Position numbers and translations under genes: made by a program. 64,000 nt of DNA, taken from assembly GCA_018676675.1 (NCBI GenBank), contig JABHEG010000067.1:1-64000 (forward strand), given 5' to 3'. This document shows, piece after piece, positions 1-7,471 of the stretch. The notes beneath the pieces are model-generated. The model saw nothing but the letters and a program-made list of their open reading frames with translations. It searched no databases and was not told where the DNA came from. This DNA is from Lentisphaerota bacterium (GTDB lineage Bacteria > Verrucomicrobiota > Lentisphaeria > Oligosphaerales > JABHEG01). The number at the start of each line of letters is the position of its first letter. The stretch's first letter is position 1.

Positions 1-119
1 AGGGCTTCAACAACAAAGCCCAGACAATGAAACGCCAGGCTTACGGCTACAGAAATATGAAGTTCTACACTCTCAAGCTCAGGACACTACACATCAAGAA
101 GTACGCACTTACCGGATGA
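1..119 (+). CDS. ISL3-family transposase, C-terminal end (partial)
   Basis: The reading frame enters from the left window edge and ends with TGA at 117-119, leaving 38 residues. They begin GFNNKAQTMKRQAYGYRNMK, which matches the end of DDE transposases of the ISL3 family, where a catalytic Glu directly precedes a G-(L/F)-N-N-K motif. The two bases before the first full codon are AG, as a Glu codon GAG would require, so the catalytic Glu is probably just outside the window. The rest of the protein (about 400 residues in the family) lies upstream. The stop is followed at once by the remains of a histidine kinase in the same frame, so this gene is the right edge of an inserted element. The family call is from memory of conserved C-terminal residues. 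Confidence 0.75.
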   Translation, partial: GFNNKAQTMKRQAYGYRNMKFYTLKLRTLHIKKYALTG

Positions 120-140
120 GCCGGGAAGATGCCCCTTCAC
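1..140 (+). mobile_element. Right end of an ISL3-type insertion sequence
   Basis: This is the transposase 3' end plus the short stretch after its stop (about 120-140), where the terminal inverted repeat is expected. ISL3 elements usually carry the right repeat immediately after the transposase stop. The bases at 118-134 (GAGCCGGGAAGATGCCC) are a candidate, but the left end is outside the window, so neither the repeat nor the 8-bp target duplication can be confirmed. The exact border with the kinase sequence is therefore approximate. Confidence 0.5.
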
Positions 141-608
141 CGCACGGTTTGCGGCCTTGAACCGGTTATCGTTAAGGCCATTGACTCGCTGGGGTCGCTG
201 GCCCGACGTGCAAGCGTCCGTTTCGTGCGCCCGGAGGGGGTCGTGGAAGCCTATTGTGATGCCGATGTAACCCGCAGGATCATCACGAACCTCCTGGGCA
301 ACGCGATCAAGTTTACGCCTCCTGAGAAGGAGGTCCGCATCGAGGCCGCCATGGCAGGCGACCGGGTTCGACTCGATGTCCACGATGCGGGGCCTGGTAT
401 CCCTGAAGAGTACAAGTCCAAGATTTTCCAGAAGTTTGGCCAGGTGGAATCCCGCAAAGAGGGCCAGAAGTTCTCGACTGGGCTTGGGTTGACCTTCTGC
501 AAGCTGGCAGTGGAAGCGCACGGTGGAGAGATCGAGGTCAGTAGCGTGATCGGGTCTGGCAGCACCTTCACCGTCTACCTTCCGGCCACCGAGCCCCCTG
601 CCCCATAG
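129..608 (+). pseudogene. Histidine kinase, ATPase-domain remnant cut by an insertion sequence
   Basis: This is the C-terminal catalytic domain of a two-component sensor kinase. The ATP-binding signature runs in order: N box RRIITNLLGNAIKF near residues 49-62, G1 box DAGPG at 86-90, F box IFQKFGQ and G2 box STGLGLTFCK. No dimerisation helix, phospho-accepting His or sensor domain is left. The first in-frame ATG (129) follows the transposase stop by nine bases and has no convincing ribosome binding site, so the 5' part was evidently removed or displaced by the insertion. Any product would be an isolated ATPase domain without its phosphorylation site. A 253-base stretch without a gene follows, containing a short GC-rich hairpin near 723-740 without a T-run. 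Confidence 0.75.
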
Positions 609-864
609 GGACATGTCATCCTGCCATGATGAGGGTGCGTGTGGCCGCCGGCCGGCATTGAAAACCGTGCCTTCACTTCTATATTTACGGCTCATCTGCA
701 ACCACTTGGAGGCCACGTCGGAGCGCCGCCAGCCGGCGCCTTAGCAGAGACGTCCGACGCTTTGTTCACGGTTTCCTGTGGGAGAACGGGTCGCGCTTCC
801 GAAAGGGCGATGGGATCCCTGTGGGGCCCGGCTGCAGACAGTTCAAGCCCGGAGCCGAGCTCAG

Positions 865-1161
865 ATGCCGACATACGAGTACAAATGTTTGGACTGCGAT
901 GACAGGTTCGAAGTCGTTCAGAGTATGAAGGATGATGCTCTGGCAGAATGCACGAAGTGCCAGGGCCGCCTGAAGCGCCTGATCGGGACAGGCGCGGGGA
1001 TCATCTTCAAGGGTAGCGGCTTCTACTGCACCGACTATCGCAGCGACTCCTACAAATCTGCTGCGAAGAAGGACAAACCGGCGCCGGCGTCAACCAGCGA
1101 TTCGTCATCCAGTTCCACTTCCAGCGATACGAAGACCAGCACACCGAAGAAGGACTCCTGA
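865..1161 (+). CDS. FmdB-family zinc-ribbon protein
   Basis: A 98-residue protein that starts MPTYEYKCLDC, the hallmark of the FmdB/CxxC-CxxC putative regulatory family. Cys8-x2-Cys11 and Cys29-x2-Cys32 would form one zinc ribbon. The GTGAGIIFKGSGFYCTDY stretch at 41-58 is also typical of the family. The tail after residue 65 is a low-complexity Lys, Ser and Thr segment. The start at 865 was chosen because the family always begins with this motif; a GGAGCCGAG sequence lies just upstream. The family's function is poorly defined (named after a regulator of formamidase). It is followed two bases after the stop by another zinc-ribbon gene, so the two are almost surely co-transcribed. Confidence 0.85.
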   Translation: MPTYEYKCLDCDDRFEVVQSMKDDALAECTKCQGRLKRLIGTGAGIIFKGSGFYCTDYRSDSYKSAAKKDKPAPASTSDSSSSSTSSDTKTSTPKKDS

Positions 1162-1163
1162 GC

Positions 1164-1928
1164 ATGATCAATTGCCCCAAATGCGGCGCTGAGAACATGA
1201 TCGGTGCCATCTTCTGCCGAACATGCAGCTCGAAGCTGGACCTTGACGAACTGCGCCCAGAGGACTTTGAGGAGAAGGAGGAGACGTTAGCCAAGAAGGC
1301 GGGAGCAGTCGCCCAGAGGATTCTCGTTGTCCTCATCTCGGTTCTCGTTGTCGGTGTCCTTGTGCTTATGATGCTGCCCGTGTCCGGCTTGGTTGACGTT
1401 TCGGGGGTGGACCAGCGAGGGGTGAGCAAGAGCGTATCCCGCTTCCGTCGCATGCACACCAACAAGCTTACCTCGAAGTACCGCAGCTTGACGTTCGAGG
1501 ACGCGGACCTGACTGCTCTGGCGAATTTCGTGTTTGGGCTGCGACCGGGTGCAGATCCGGTTGCTTCCCTGGCACCGGAAGCCGGTTCCTACTCCGGTCA
1601 GGGAAGTCTGACGCCCGAATTCCTCAGCGTTGAGATGCTTGATGGGGGGAAAACTCGTCTTATCCTGCGCGCACTACTGTTCGGGAAGCTCCCGGTCTAT
1701 TGCACGCTGCTTGGGCGTCTGGAGGTCGTCAGTGGAGGTGGAGTCACGTTCACCTCCTATTCCGCGAAATTCGGCAAAATGCCCCTTCCTGGCTCCCTTA
1801 AGGGGGTCGTTGTGGACAACATTTCGGCACTTTTCCTGGCTGATGAAAGGGTCGGACGGGCCCAAAAAGTCATAACGGGGTTGGAAATCAGTACTAACAC
1901 AGCTAAAGTTTCCCTCAAAGTGAGGTGA
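1164..1928 (+). CDS. Zinc-ribbon membrane protein of unknown function
   Basis: A 254-residue protein. The N-terminus MINCPKCGAENM with Cys4, Cys7, Cys18 and Cys21 forms a zinc-ribbon, followed by an acidic linker (residues 27-43) and one hydrophobic helix at about 53-72 (ILVVLISVLVVGVLVLMM). The remaining 180 residues are a mixed soluble domain I do not recognise, predicted outside the membrane if the ribbon is cytoplasmic. The gene begins two bases after the FmdB-like gene, indicating translational coupling. Many bacteria have such zinc-ribbon plus single-helix proteins without assigned roles. No enzyme motif is visible. Confidence 0.7.
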   Translation: MINCPKCGAENMIGAIFCRTCSSKLDLDELRPEDFEEKEETLAKKAGAVAQRILVVLISVLVVGVLVLMMLPVSGLVDVSGVDQRGVSKSVSRFRRMHTNKLTSKYRSLTFEDADLTALANFVFGLRPGADPVASLAPEAGSYSGQGSLTPEFLSVEMLDGGKTRLILRALLFGKLPVYCTLLGRLEVVSGGGVTFTSYSAKFGKMPLPGSLKGVVVDNISALFLADERVGRAQKVITGLEISTNTAKVSLKVR

Positions 1929-2301
1929 GATTGTGTAGTCGCCGGTTGTGTTTGGGTTGTTCTCGATGAGGCGCACAGTTTGGGTTTGACGCGCTGAAAT
2001 CCGAGTTTCGCACCGAGTGACCTTCCTCATTCCTATTTGGTGTTAGCTGCCTGTTAGCGCTGTTGGCGATTCGTTTGGCTGGGTTCGGCGATTCCGTAAT
2101 CACGTGTGGCTTCCAATAACGAGGAGGTTTTTTAGAAGCCGTGTGAAGCGGGTGGTCGGATGCGAGTTGGCTGTCGTGTTTCCCCCTCGTTCAGTGAGAG
2201 AACATGGTGGCCAGTGGAAACAGGAGTCGGAGAGAAGCAGTAGTAGTTCCTAAGGTGTTCCAGAACCGAAACCGAAATTGGATGGCAAGGAGGAGAACAA
2301 A
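1929..2301. other. 373-base non-coding stretch before the porin gene
   Basis: No plausible gene is seen. A weak promoter-like pair for the porin gene is TTGGCT at 2075-2080 and TAATCA at 2097-2102 with a 16-base spacer. Just downstream, GGCTTC (2108-2113) and GAAGCC (2135-2140) could form a small stem in the leader. The leader to the porin start would be near 190 bases, long for a simple gene. Confidence 0.35.
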
Positions 2302-3702
2302 GTGAAACGGCTGATGGTTGGGATCCTGACGCTTGTAATGGTGGCAACTGGGCTGGCCCGTGCGGGCTACACCTGGGAGTACGCCGAAGGCAAGAAATGT
2401 GCATTGGGCGCTGATCTGCGTCTGCGACTGACCCATTGGGACCGCGATCTGGTCAACCCCGGGCTGGATGCCCCGGATGCGGCGAATCCCCAAGTGACGC
2501 CATGGGAAAAAGGCGATGAGGTCGAGTATCTCCGCGTTCGTACTCGGGCCTGGGCCTGTTTTGACATCACCGAGGACATGCAGTTGATGCTGCGGCTGGG
2601 CAATCGCATCCATCACTGGAGTACCGCGGGTTGGGATGCCAACAACCGCTACACCGGTTCGGACACGACCGCTTGGGCGGCCGGGGATGAAGTCTTCATC
2701 GACAACCTGTACCTCGACATCAAGAACGTCATGGACTCGGACTGGTCCCTGAGACTCGGGCGCCAGAATGTCATGCTGGGCAACGGTATGGTCGTTCTCG
2801 AAGGCACACCGTATGACCAGGGCCGGAGCATCTATTTTGACGGTGCTGTCGCGACGTACAAGACCGAGTGCGACACCGTCAAATTGCTGGCTCTCTACAA
2901 CGAGTACAGAGATACCACCGTTGTTATCAGCGATCAGGACCGTCGACTCCGTCGTGGTGACACGGCTCTGTTGGGCGCATACTGGACGCATCGCATCAAT
3001 GACAGCATGAATACAGACATGTACTATCTGTTTGCTGACATTACCGACGACATGGGCGACCTGCCTGCCATCCAGCGGATGCATGGGGCGGACGAGAACG
3101 TCAACCTCCATATCGTTGGGGCACGCCTCTTCGGTAATCCCAGTGCTGCGATGAGCTACAGCCTCGAGGCCGCTCAGCAGATGGGCCGTGCGGAAATGGC
3201 TGACAACGATGCGCATCTGGAAGGTCAGATGCTGGATGCACGTGTAACCATGAAGGCATCCGAGGGCACGAAAATGTCCCCGAAACTGATGCTTCAATAC
3301 ACGTACTTCAGCGGTGACAATCCTGACACGGCGGATGACATCGAGGGCTGGCACCCGGCCTTCGCCGAGTATCCGATGTTCCGTGAGGAACTGACCGCCA
3401 TCTACACCAATGGCAACTGGACCAACCTCAATCAGGCGCGCGCTCTGCTGACCCTCAAGGTCCGCGACGCAGAAAAGCTCCCGATGACGTTGACCACCGG
3501 GTATGCCTACCTGACGGCCGAGAAGGCCGCCGGCACTGGCGAAGGCAAAGAGCTGGGCCATCTGGTCAGCGCTTTCCTGGACATTGGCGTCAGCAAGAAC
3601 GTCAAGTGTTCCCTGGAAGCTGCCCACTTCGATCCCAGTGGCTACTTTGACAATGGCAGTGCGGCCGAATGGCTTCGCTTCCAAACTGTCTTCACGTTCT
3701 AA
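2302..3702 (+). CDS. Alginate-export-like outer-membrane beta-barrel porin
   Basis: A 466-residue protein. The GTG at 2302 was chosen because AAGGAGG lies eight bases before it and because it gives a clean signal peptide (VKRLMVGILTLVMVATGLARA, cut before GYTWEY). The mature part has the alternating pattern of a large beta-barrel, with stretches such as LRLRLTHWDRD and LRLGRQNVMLGNG. The latter, followed by an EGTPYDQGRS segment, resembles the alginate-export (AlgE-like) porin family. The C-terminus LRFQTVFTF ends in Phe, as BAM-assembled outer-membrane proteins do. It probably lets small charged solutes or sugar acids cross the outer membrane. It stands alone between a long leader and a strong terminator. 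The substrate is not known from sequence. Confidence 0.75.
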   Translation: MKRLMVGILTLVMVATGLARAGYTWEYAEGKKCALGADLRLRLTHWDRDLVNPGLDAPDAANPQVTPWEKGDEVEYLRVRTRAWACFDITEDMQLMLRLGNRIHHWSTAGWDANNRYTGSDTTAWAAGDEVFIDNLYLDIKNVMDSDWSLRLGRQNVMLGNGMVVLEGTPYDQGRSIYFDGAVATYKTECDTVKLLALYNEYRDTTVVISDQDRRLRRGDTALLGAYWTHRINDSMNTDMYYLFADITDDMGDLPAIQRMHGADENVNLHIVGARLFGNPSAAMSYSLEAAQQMGRAEMADNDAHLEGQMLDARVTMKASEGTKMSPKLMLQYTYFSGDNPDTADDIEGWHPAFAEYPMFREELTAIYTNGNWTNLNQARALLTLKVRDAEKLPMTLTTGYAYLTAEKAAGTGEGKELGHLVSAFLDIGVSKNVKCSLEAAHFDPSGYFDNGSAAEWLRFQTVFTF

Positions 3703-3728
3703 GCCATCTGGCTAGACGATTCTGAGGT

Positions 3729-3767
3729 ACACGCCGTCCGGTTCGCCCGGGCGGCGTGTCCTTTTTT
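3729..3767 (+). terminator. Rho-independent terminator after the porin gene
   Basis: ACACGCCGTCCG (3729-3740) pairs with CGGGCGGCGTGT (3748-3759) through a short loop, with one G-T wobble, and is followed by CCTTTTTT. The stem starts 27 bases after the porin stop. Confidence 0.9.
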
Positions 3768-3986
3768 CGGCCTTCCGCTTGCATCGCTTTCCGAGCCTGG
3801 TGTAAGTTAAGGAGCAGTAGCGCCAGGCGGGCCGGTTGGGAATGGGGAACGGATTGGGGCAAGGCCGTGTGGGTACGCTTTCCCAAGAACGCTACGGTCG
3901 TTCCTCCCCAGTGGGAGCAGCAAGGGCCGCATTCACCGCCTCCTCGACACGCGGGGGGGTTGGCCAAAGGAAGAAGGATCATCGAC

Positions 3987-4727
3987 ATGACTGACCAACT
4001 CACACGGCCCCTCCGTTCCATGAAGCTCTATGTGAGCGCCTGTTTGCTGTTGATCCTGGGGGTCTGTTCTGCTCGGGCTGCTGAGGAGAGGGAGAAGCCT
4101 TTCACCGAAGACTCAGTTGTCTGCGGGATGGCTGAGAAGGGCGCACACGGCCTAGTGAACATGGTCACTGGATGCTACGAGTTCCCGATGCAGATCTACA
4201 AGGGCTACCAGCGTGGCATTGAGCGGATTGACGCGCCAGCGGGAAGCCGCTCCCTTGGAATGCTCCTGGGAGTGCCTCGGGGACTCTCACACGCCGTTGG
4301 ACGCACAGCCTGGGGATGCATTCAGTTCGCTGGCTTTTGGACCCGTAATCCTACCACCAGTCGGGACTTGCGTCAGCTCTTTGACAGCGAATACAGCTGG
4401 GAGATGGGGACGGCAAAGCCGTTGTTTGGGTCCAATTTCGAGGAAGCGAGTGCCGGCGTTGCCGATCGCTTCGCCCGTGGTCTGCACAATCTTCTTGGAG
4501 CTCCGCTCGAGATACCGGGACAGATCCGCAAAGCGGATGTGGAGCGCCGTGTCTTTGTCGGCATCCCGAAGGGCTTGTGGTACGGCTCGAGTCGACTGAT
4601 CTACGGTGTGGCTGACTTTGCCCTGTTCTTCGTCCCCGGTTACGAAGACAGCATGGGCGTACCATTCGACGAAGTTTATGGTTGGGATGCCCTGAACGGG
4701 AACTACTACACCAACATACCGGAATGA
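3987..4727 (+). CDS. Exosortase-associated TIGR04073-like protein with two domain copies
   Basis: A 246-residue secreted protein. The ATG at 3987 has AAGAAGGA eight bases upstream; an ATG at 4020 would give the signal peptide alone (MKLYVSACLLLILGVCSARA). The mature part resembles the TIGR04073 family, found in genomes with exosortase systems, recognised by a G-x2-N-x3-G-x2-E-x-P motif followed by a G-rich helix. That pattern occurs twice: HGLVNMVTGCYEFPMQIYKG to WGCIQFAGFW (about 51-118) and RGLHNLLGAPLEIPGQIRKA to ALFFVP (about 161-218). Family members usually carry one copy in about 120 residues. No exosortase or PEP-CTERM gene lies in the window. Its role is unknown; a periplasmic or membrane-surface location is inferred. 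Confidence 0.65.
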   Translation: MTDQLTRPLRSMKLYVSACLLLILGVCSARAAEEREKPFTEDSVVCGMAEKGAHGLVNMVTGCYEFPMQIYKGYQRGIERIDAPAGSRSLGMLLGVPRGLSHAVGRTAWGCIQFAGFWTRNPTTSRDLRQLFDSEYSWEMGTAKPLFGSNFEEASAGVADRFARGLHNLLGAPLEIPGQIRKADVERRVFVGIPKGLWYGSSRLIYGVADFALFFVPGYEDSMGVPFDEVYGWDALNGNYYTNIPE

Positions 4728-4815
4728 TTGGCTGAGAGGTCCGGCTGCTGCTCACGAACCCGCCGCAGGAGTTGATCCCCTACAGGCGGGTTTGTTCGTG
4801 TCTGGCCCCCTCGAT

Positions 4816-5910
4816 CTACTCCGTGCCCTCATCTTGCAGGAATCCCAGCTGGGCCAGTTCGCGAGCCAAGGCGCGGGTGAACACGTCTGCATAGCGCGCA
4901 TCGAGATGTGAGCCGTCCGGGCAGGGGAGGGAAGACATCTCGGGAACGTCCTGAAAATGCAGCGTGGCGGCCGAGGTGTTGCGGGCCAAGACATCCCAGT
5001 ACCGGGACCTCGGGAAATAGGTCTTCTCGAGGTCCCAGACCGTCCCCGCCGAGGGGAACCGCACAAATACGACCCGCCCGCCGCGGCTCTGAAGTCGCTC
5101 CACCAGTTTGTTGGCGTGTGCCACGAGGCTGAGCCACTCCAGAGGAGAGAGATCGCGGCGCATGGCCTTGAACTCCAATTCGCTCTGCTTGGCTCGCTCT
5201 GCCGCGTAAGTGGCCAGGTCGGGGATCTGCTCGTATCGCGCTCTGTGCCAACGGCTGCGGTGGGTTTCGAGGAACTGAGCTGGAACGCCGCGTCCCCGCA
5301 TGAGCCTCGGGATGACCTGGAGAAGGTTCACGTGGGGATTGACGGCGACTACGCGTTCTTCAACTAGGGACCGCAGATCGCGTGACAGACGGGTCAACGT
5401 GTTCCACTGTGTGTGGTAGAAGCGAACGTGCCCCTCCTGCATCCGCCAGAGCTCCGGCAGGAGACACCAAGGCAGAAGGGAAACGACGACAATGCCGTCG
5501 AAGTCCGATCGGTGTGCCACGTCCCGAAGTGTGGCGAGGGGGGCGGCACCGTCCACGGCCAGTTGAATCGGCTCCCACCCGTCCGTGGCTTCTCTGAACG
5601 TGTCAGGAACCAGGCCCAGTTGCATTCGGGAACTGCCGATGAATACAGCTCGTTTTCGGCCGCTCTGTTCAACACGTTCGCGTTGGGTGGACCAGAGCAG
5701 CCGATCGTCCACCAAAGATGGACGGATCCCGGCTCGGCGCCATGCGTACTCCGCGACGGAGACCAGAAACACGCTGAGGACGACGGCGGCGATCCAAGGC
5801 TGCCACGGGCTGCCACCCGGGAGCCGTCCAGCGGCAGCTGCACCGCTCCCTTCAGGCTGAGGTGTCTGCCTGGGAGGGCTGGGGGTTGAGTTGTCTCGTC
5901 CCTTTTCCAC
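4816..5910 (-). CDS. SGNH/AlgJ-like partner of the MBOAT acyltransferase
   Basis: A 364-residue protein with one N-terminal membrane helix (about 40-56) and a periplasmic SGNH-hydrolase-like domain. Motif I is GSSRMQLGL (Ser93 or Ser94 the likely nucleophile) and the C-terminal D-x2-H motif is DGSHLDARYA near 332-341. In alginate and cellulose acetylation systems such proteins (AlgX, AlgJ, WssB-like) take acetyl groups from the MBOAT partner and pass them to the polysaccharide. The GTG at 5910 was chosen because AGGGGG lies nine bases upstream; a GTG at 5949 would overlap the MBOAT gene. It follows that gene by 13 bases, so the two form one operon. The linker before the helix is rich in Pro, Gly and Ala. 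Confidence 0.75.
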   Translation of the reverse strand: MEKGRDNSTPSPPRQTPQPEGSGAAAAGRLPGGSPWQPWIAAVVLSVFLVSVAEYAWRRAGIRPSLVDDRLLWSTQRERVEQSGRKRAVFIGSSRMQLGLVPDTFREATDGWEPIQLAVDGAAPLATLRDVAHRSDFDGIVVVSLLPWCLLPELWRMQEGHVRFYHTQWNTLTRLSRDLRSLVEERVVAVNPHVNLLQVIPRLMRGRGVPAQFLETHRSRWHRARYEQIPDLATYAAERAKQSELEFKAMRRDLSPLEWLSLVAHANKLVERLQSRGGRVVFVRFPSAGTVWDLEKTYFPRSRYWDVLARNTSAATLHFQDVPEMSSLPCPDGSHLDARYADVFTRALARELAQLGFLQDEGTE

Positions 5911-5923
5911 GATCGGTGTCCCC

Positions 5924-7348
5924 CTAGAACTGGAAGTAGATGAACGCACGATCGCTGCCGGCCAACAGCACGATCGCGGTCAGACAGAGGCCGAGAACGC
6001 CGCCTCTCACCCACCACGGAAGTCGGTCTGCTACGTGCTCAAGGGTCGTGTGACGCATAAGCCAGTGATAGTTGAACAGGATCAGGAAGACGGCGAAGGC
6101 TGTAACGTCCTGGCGCCAGCTAAGGACGTTTTGGGAGGCCTTCCCCCCGGCTGCCGCCATACCTGTCAAGAACCCGAGAGCGTGTCGCAGCCCGGCCGAG
6201 CGGAAGACTGCTGCGGTCGTGCAGAACAGACCACAGGTCGCCGCACACAGGACATACTGCCCTCCGGCATGCCGCCACAGGAAGGTCTTCCCGAACTTCC
6301 GCTGCACGACCCGGTCCAACGCGATGAATAGCCCGTGCATGCCGCCAAAAAGCACGAAGTTCCATGACGCCCCGTGCCACAGGCCACAGAGCAGCATGGT
6401 GATCATCAGATTCACGAAAGCCCTTCGGCTGCCCCGTCGGTACCCGCCGAGTGGCACGAACAAGTAATCCTGCAACCAGCGCGACAGGGTCATGTGCCAG
6501 CGTTGCCAGAATTCCGCACTGCCGACCGAAGCAAAGGGGTAGCGGAAGTTGTCAGGAATCGTGAATCCCAGGCACATGGCTGCCCCGATGGCACAGGTTG
6601 AGTAGCCGGCGAAGTCGCAGAAGACCTGGACGGAGAAGGCCAGAGAAGCTCCCCAGGCGTCCAGGAATTGCAGGGGCGCCCCCGCGGCGAAGCCCGTATC
6701 ACTAATCGGTGCCATCAGACCATCGGCGATGACGATCTTCTCGAAGAGCCCGAAACAGAGGAGTGTCAGCCCCCAGGAGAGCTGCTTTGCCGTGGCGCGC
6801 CGTGGCGTCTCACACTGCGGAAGGAACTCCGACGCCCGCACGATCGGTCCCGCCACGAGCTGCGGGAAGAAGGTCACGAAGAGTGCGAAGTCCAGGAATG
6901 ATCTGCAGGGCTGAGACTTGCCTCGGTAAACATCGATTGTGTAGGAAAGGGTCTGGAACGTGTAGAACGAGATGCCGACGGGGAGGACAATTGACCACTC
7001 CGCCGGCTCATACGGCACGCCGAAGGAGTGCAGGACCTGGGCCATATTCTCTAGGACAAAACCACCGTACTTGAAGTATCCCAATAGACCCAGATTGCAG
7101 GCCAGAGACAGCCAGAGCAGAGGACGCCGTTGCCGCTTCGTGGTGAACCGGCTCATACGGGCAGCGGAAAACCAGTCGACCAAGGTAGAGAGCCAGATCA
7201 ACAAGACAAAAGGCGGATTCCAGGCAGCATAGAACAGGTAGCTGGCCACCAGGAGGTTGAGTTTCTTGACGCGCCAGGAAAAGGGCAGTGAGTGCAGGGC
7301 GAGTACGACAGTGAAGAAAATCAGGAATGTTACCGAATTGAATAGCAT
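5924..7348 (-). CDS. MBOAT O-acyltransferase (AlgI-like)
   Basis: A 474-residue polytopic membrane protein of the membrane-bound O-acyltransferase family, closest in layout to AlgI, which moves acetyl groups across the inner membrane for polysaccharide acetylation. Family marks are the N-terminal MLFNSVTFLIFFTVVLALHS, the LPVGISFYTFQTLSYTIDVY stretch at 122-141, FWQRWHMTLSRWLQDY at 280-295 and the catalytic His325 in CGLWHGASWNF. Length is normal for AlgI-type proteins. It lies directly upstream of the SGNH gene and probably forms an acetylation pair with it. No polysaccharide synthase is adjacent, so the acceptor polymer is unknown. Confidence 0.92.
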   Translation of the reverse strand: MLFNSVTFLIFFTVVLALHSLPFSWRVKKLNLLVASYLFYAAWNPPFVLLIWLSTLVDWFSAARMSRFTTKRQRRPLLWLSLACNLGLLGYFKYGGFVLENMAQVLHSFGVPYEPAEWSIVLPVGISFYTFQTLSYTIDVYRGKSQPCRSFLDFALFVTFFPQLVAGPIVRASEFLPQCETPRRATAKQLSWGLTLLCFGLFEKIVIADGLMAPISDTGFAAGAPLQFLDAWGASLAFSVQVFCDFAGYSTCAIGAAMCLGFTIPDNFRYPFASVGSAEFWQRWHMTLSRWLQDYLFVPLGGYRRGSRRAFVNLMITMLLCGLWHGASWNFVLFGGMHGLFIALDRVVQRKFGKTFLWRHAGGQYVLCAATCGLFCTTAAVFRSAGLRHALGFLTGMAAAGGKASQNVLSWRQDVTAFAVFLILFNYHWLMRHTTLEHVADRLPWWVRGGVLGLCLTAIVLLAGSDRAFIYFQF

Positions 7349-7471
7349 GCACGCCTGTTTTTTCTCAACGCTTCACCGATGCACTCTCAACTTTTGTGTG
7401 TGTCTGCCACTCTGTCAAGCGTCCAGACTGGGTTTCCGTCGCTGAGCGTTCCCCGTTCCCCCGTCGTGGCG

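Noticed and set aside
129-131. ATG at 129 as the true start of a short kinase-like protein
   Set aside because: It lies nine bases after an in-frame transposase stop, has no ribosome site, and the domain is missing its N-terminal partner.
2191-3684. Long minus-strand open frame opposite the porin gene
   Set aside because: It lies inside a well-supported gene on the other strand and shows no family motif; it comes from the codon bias of GC-rich DNA.
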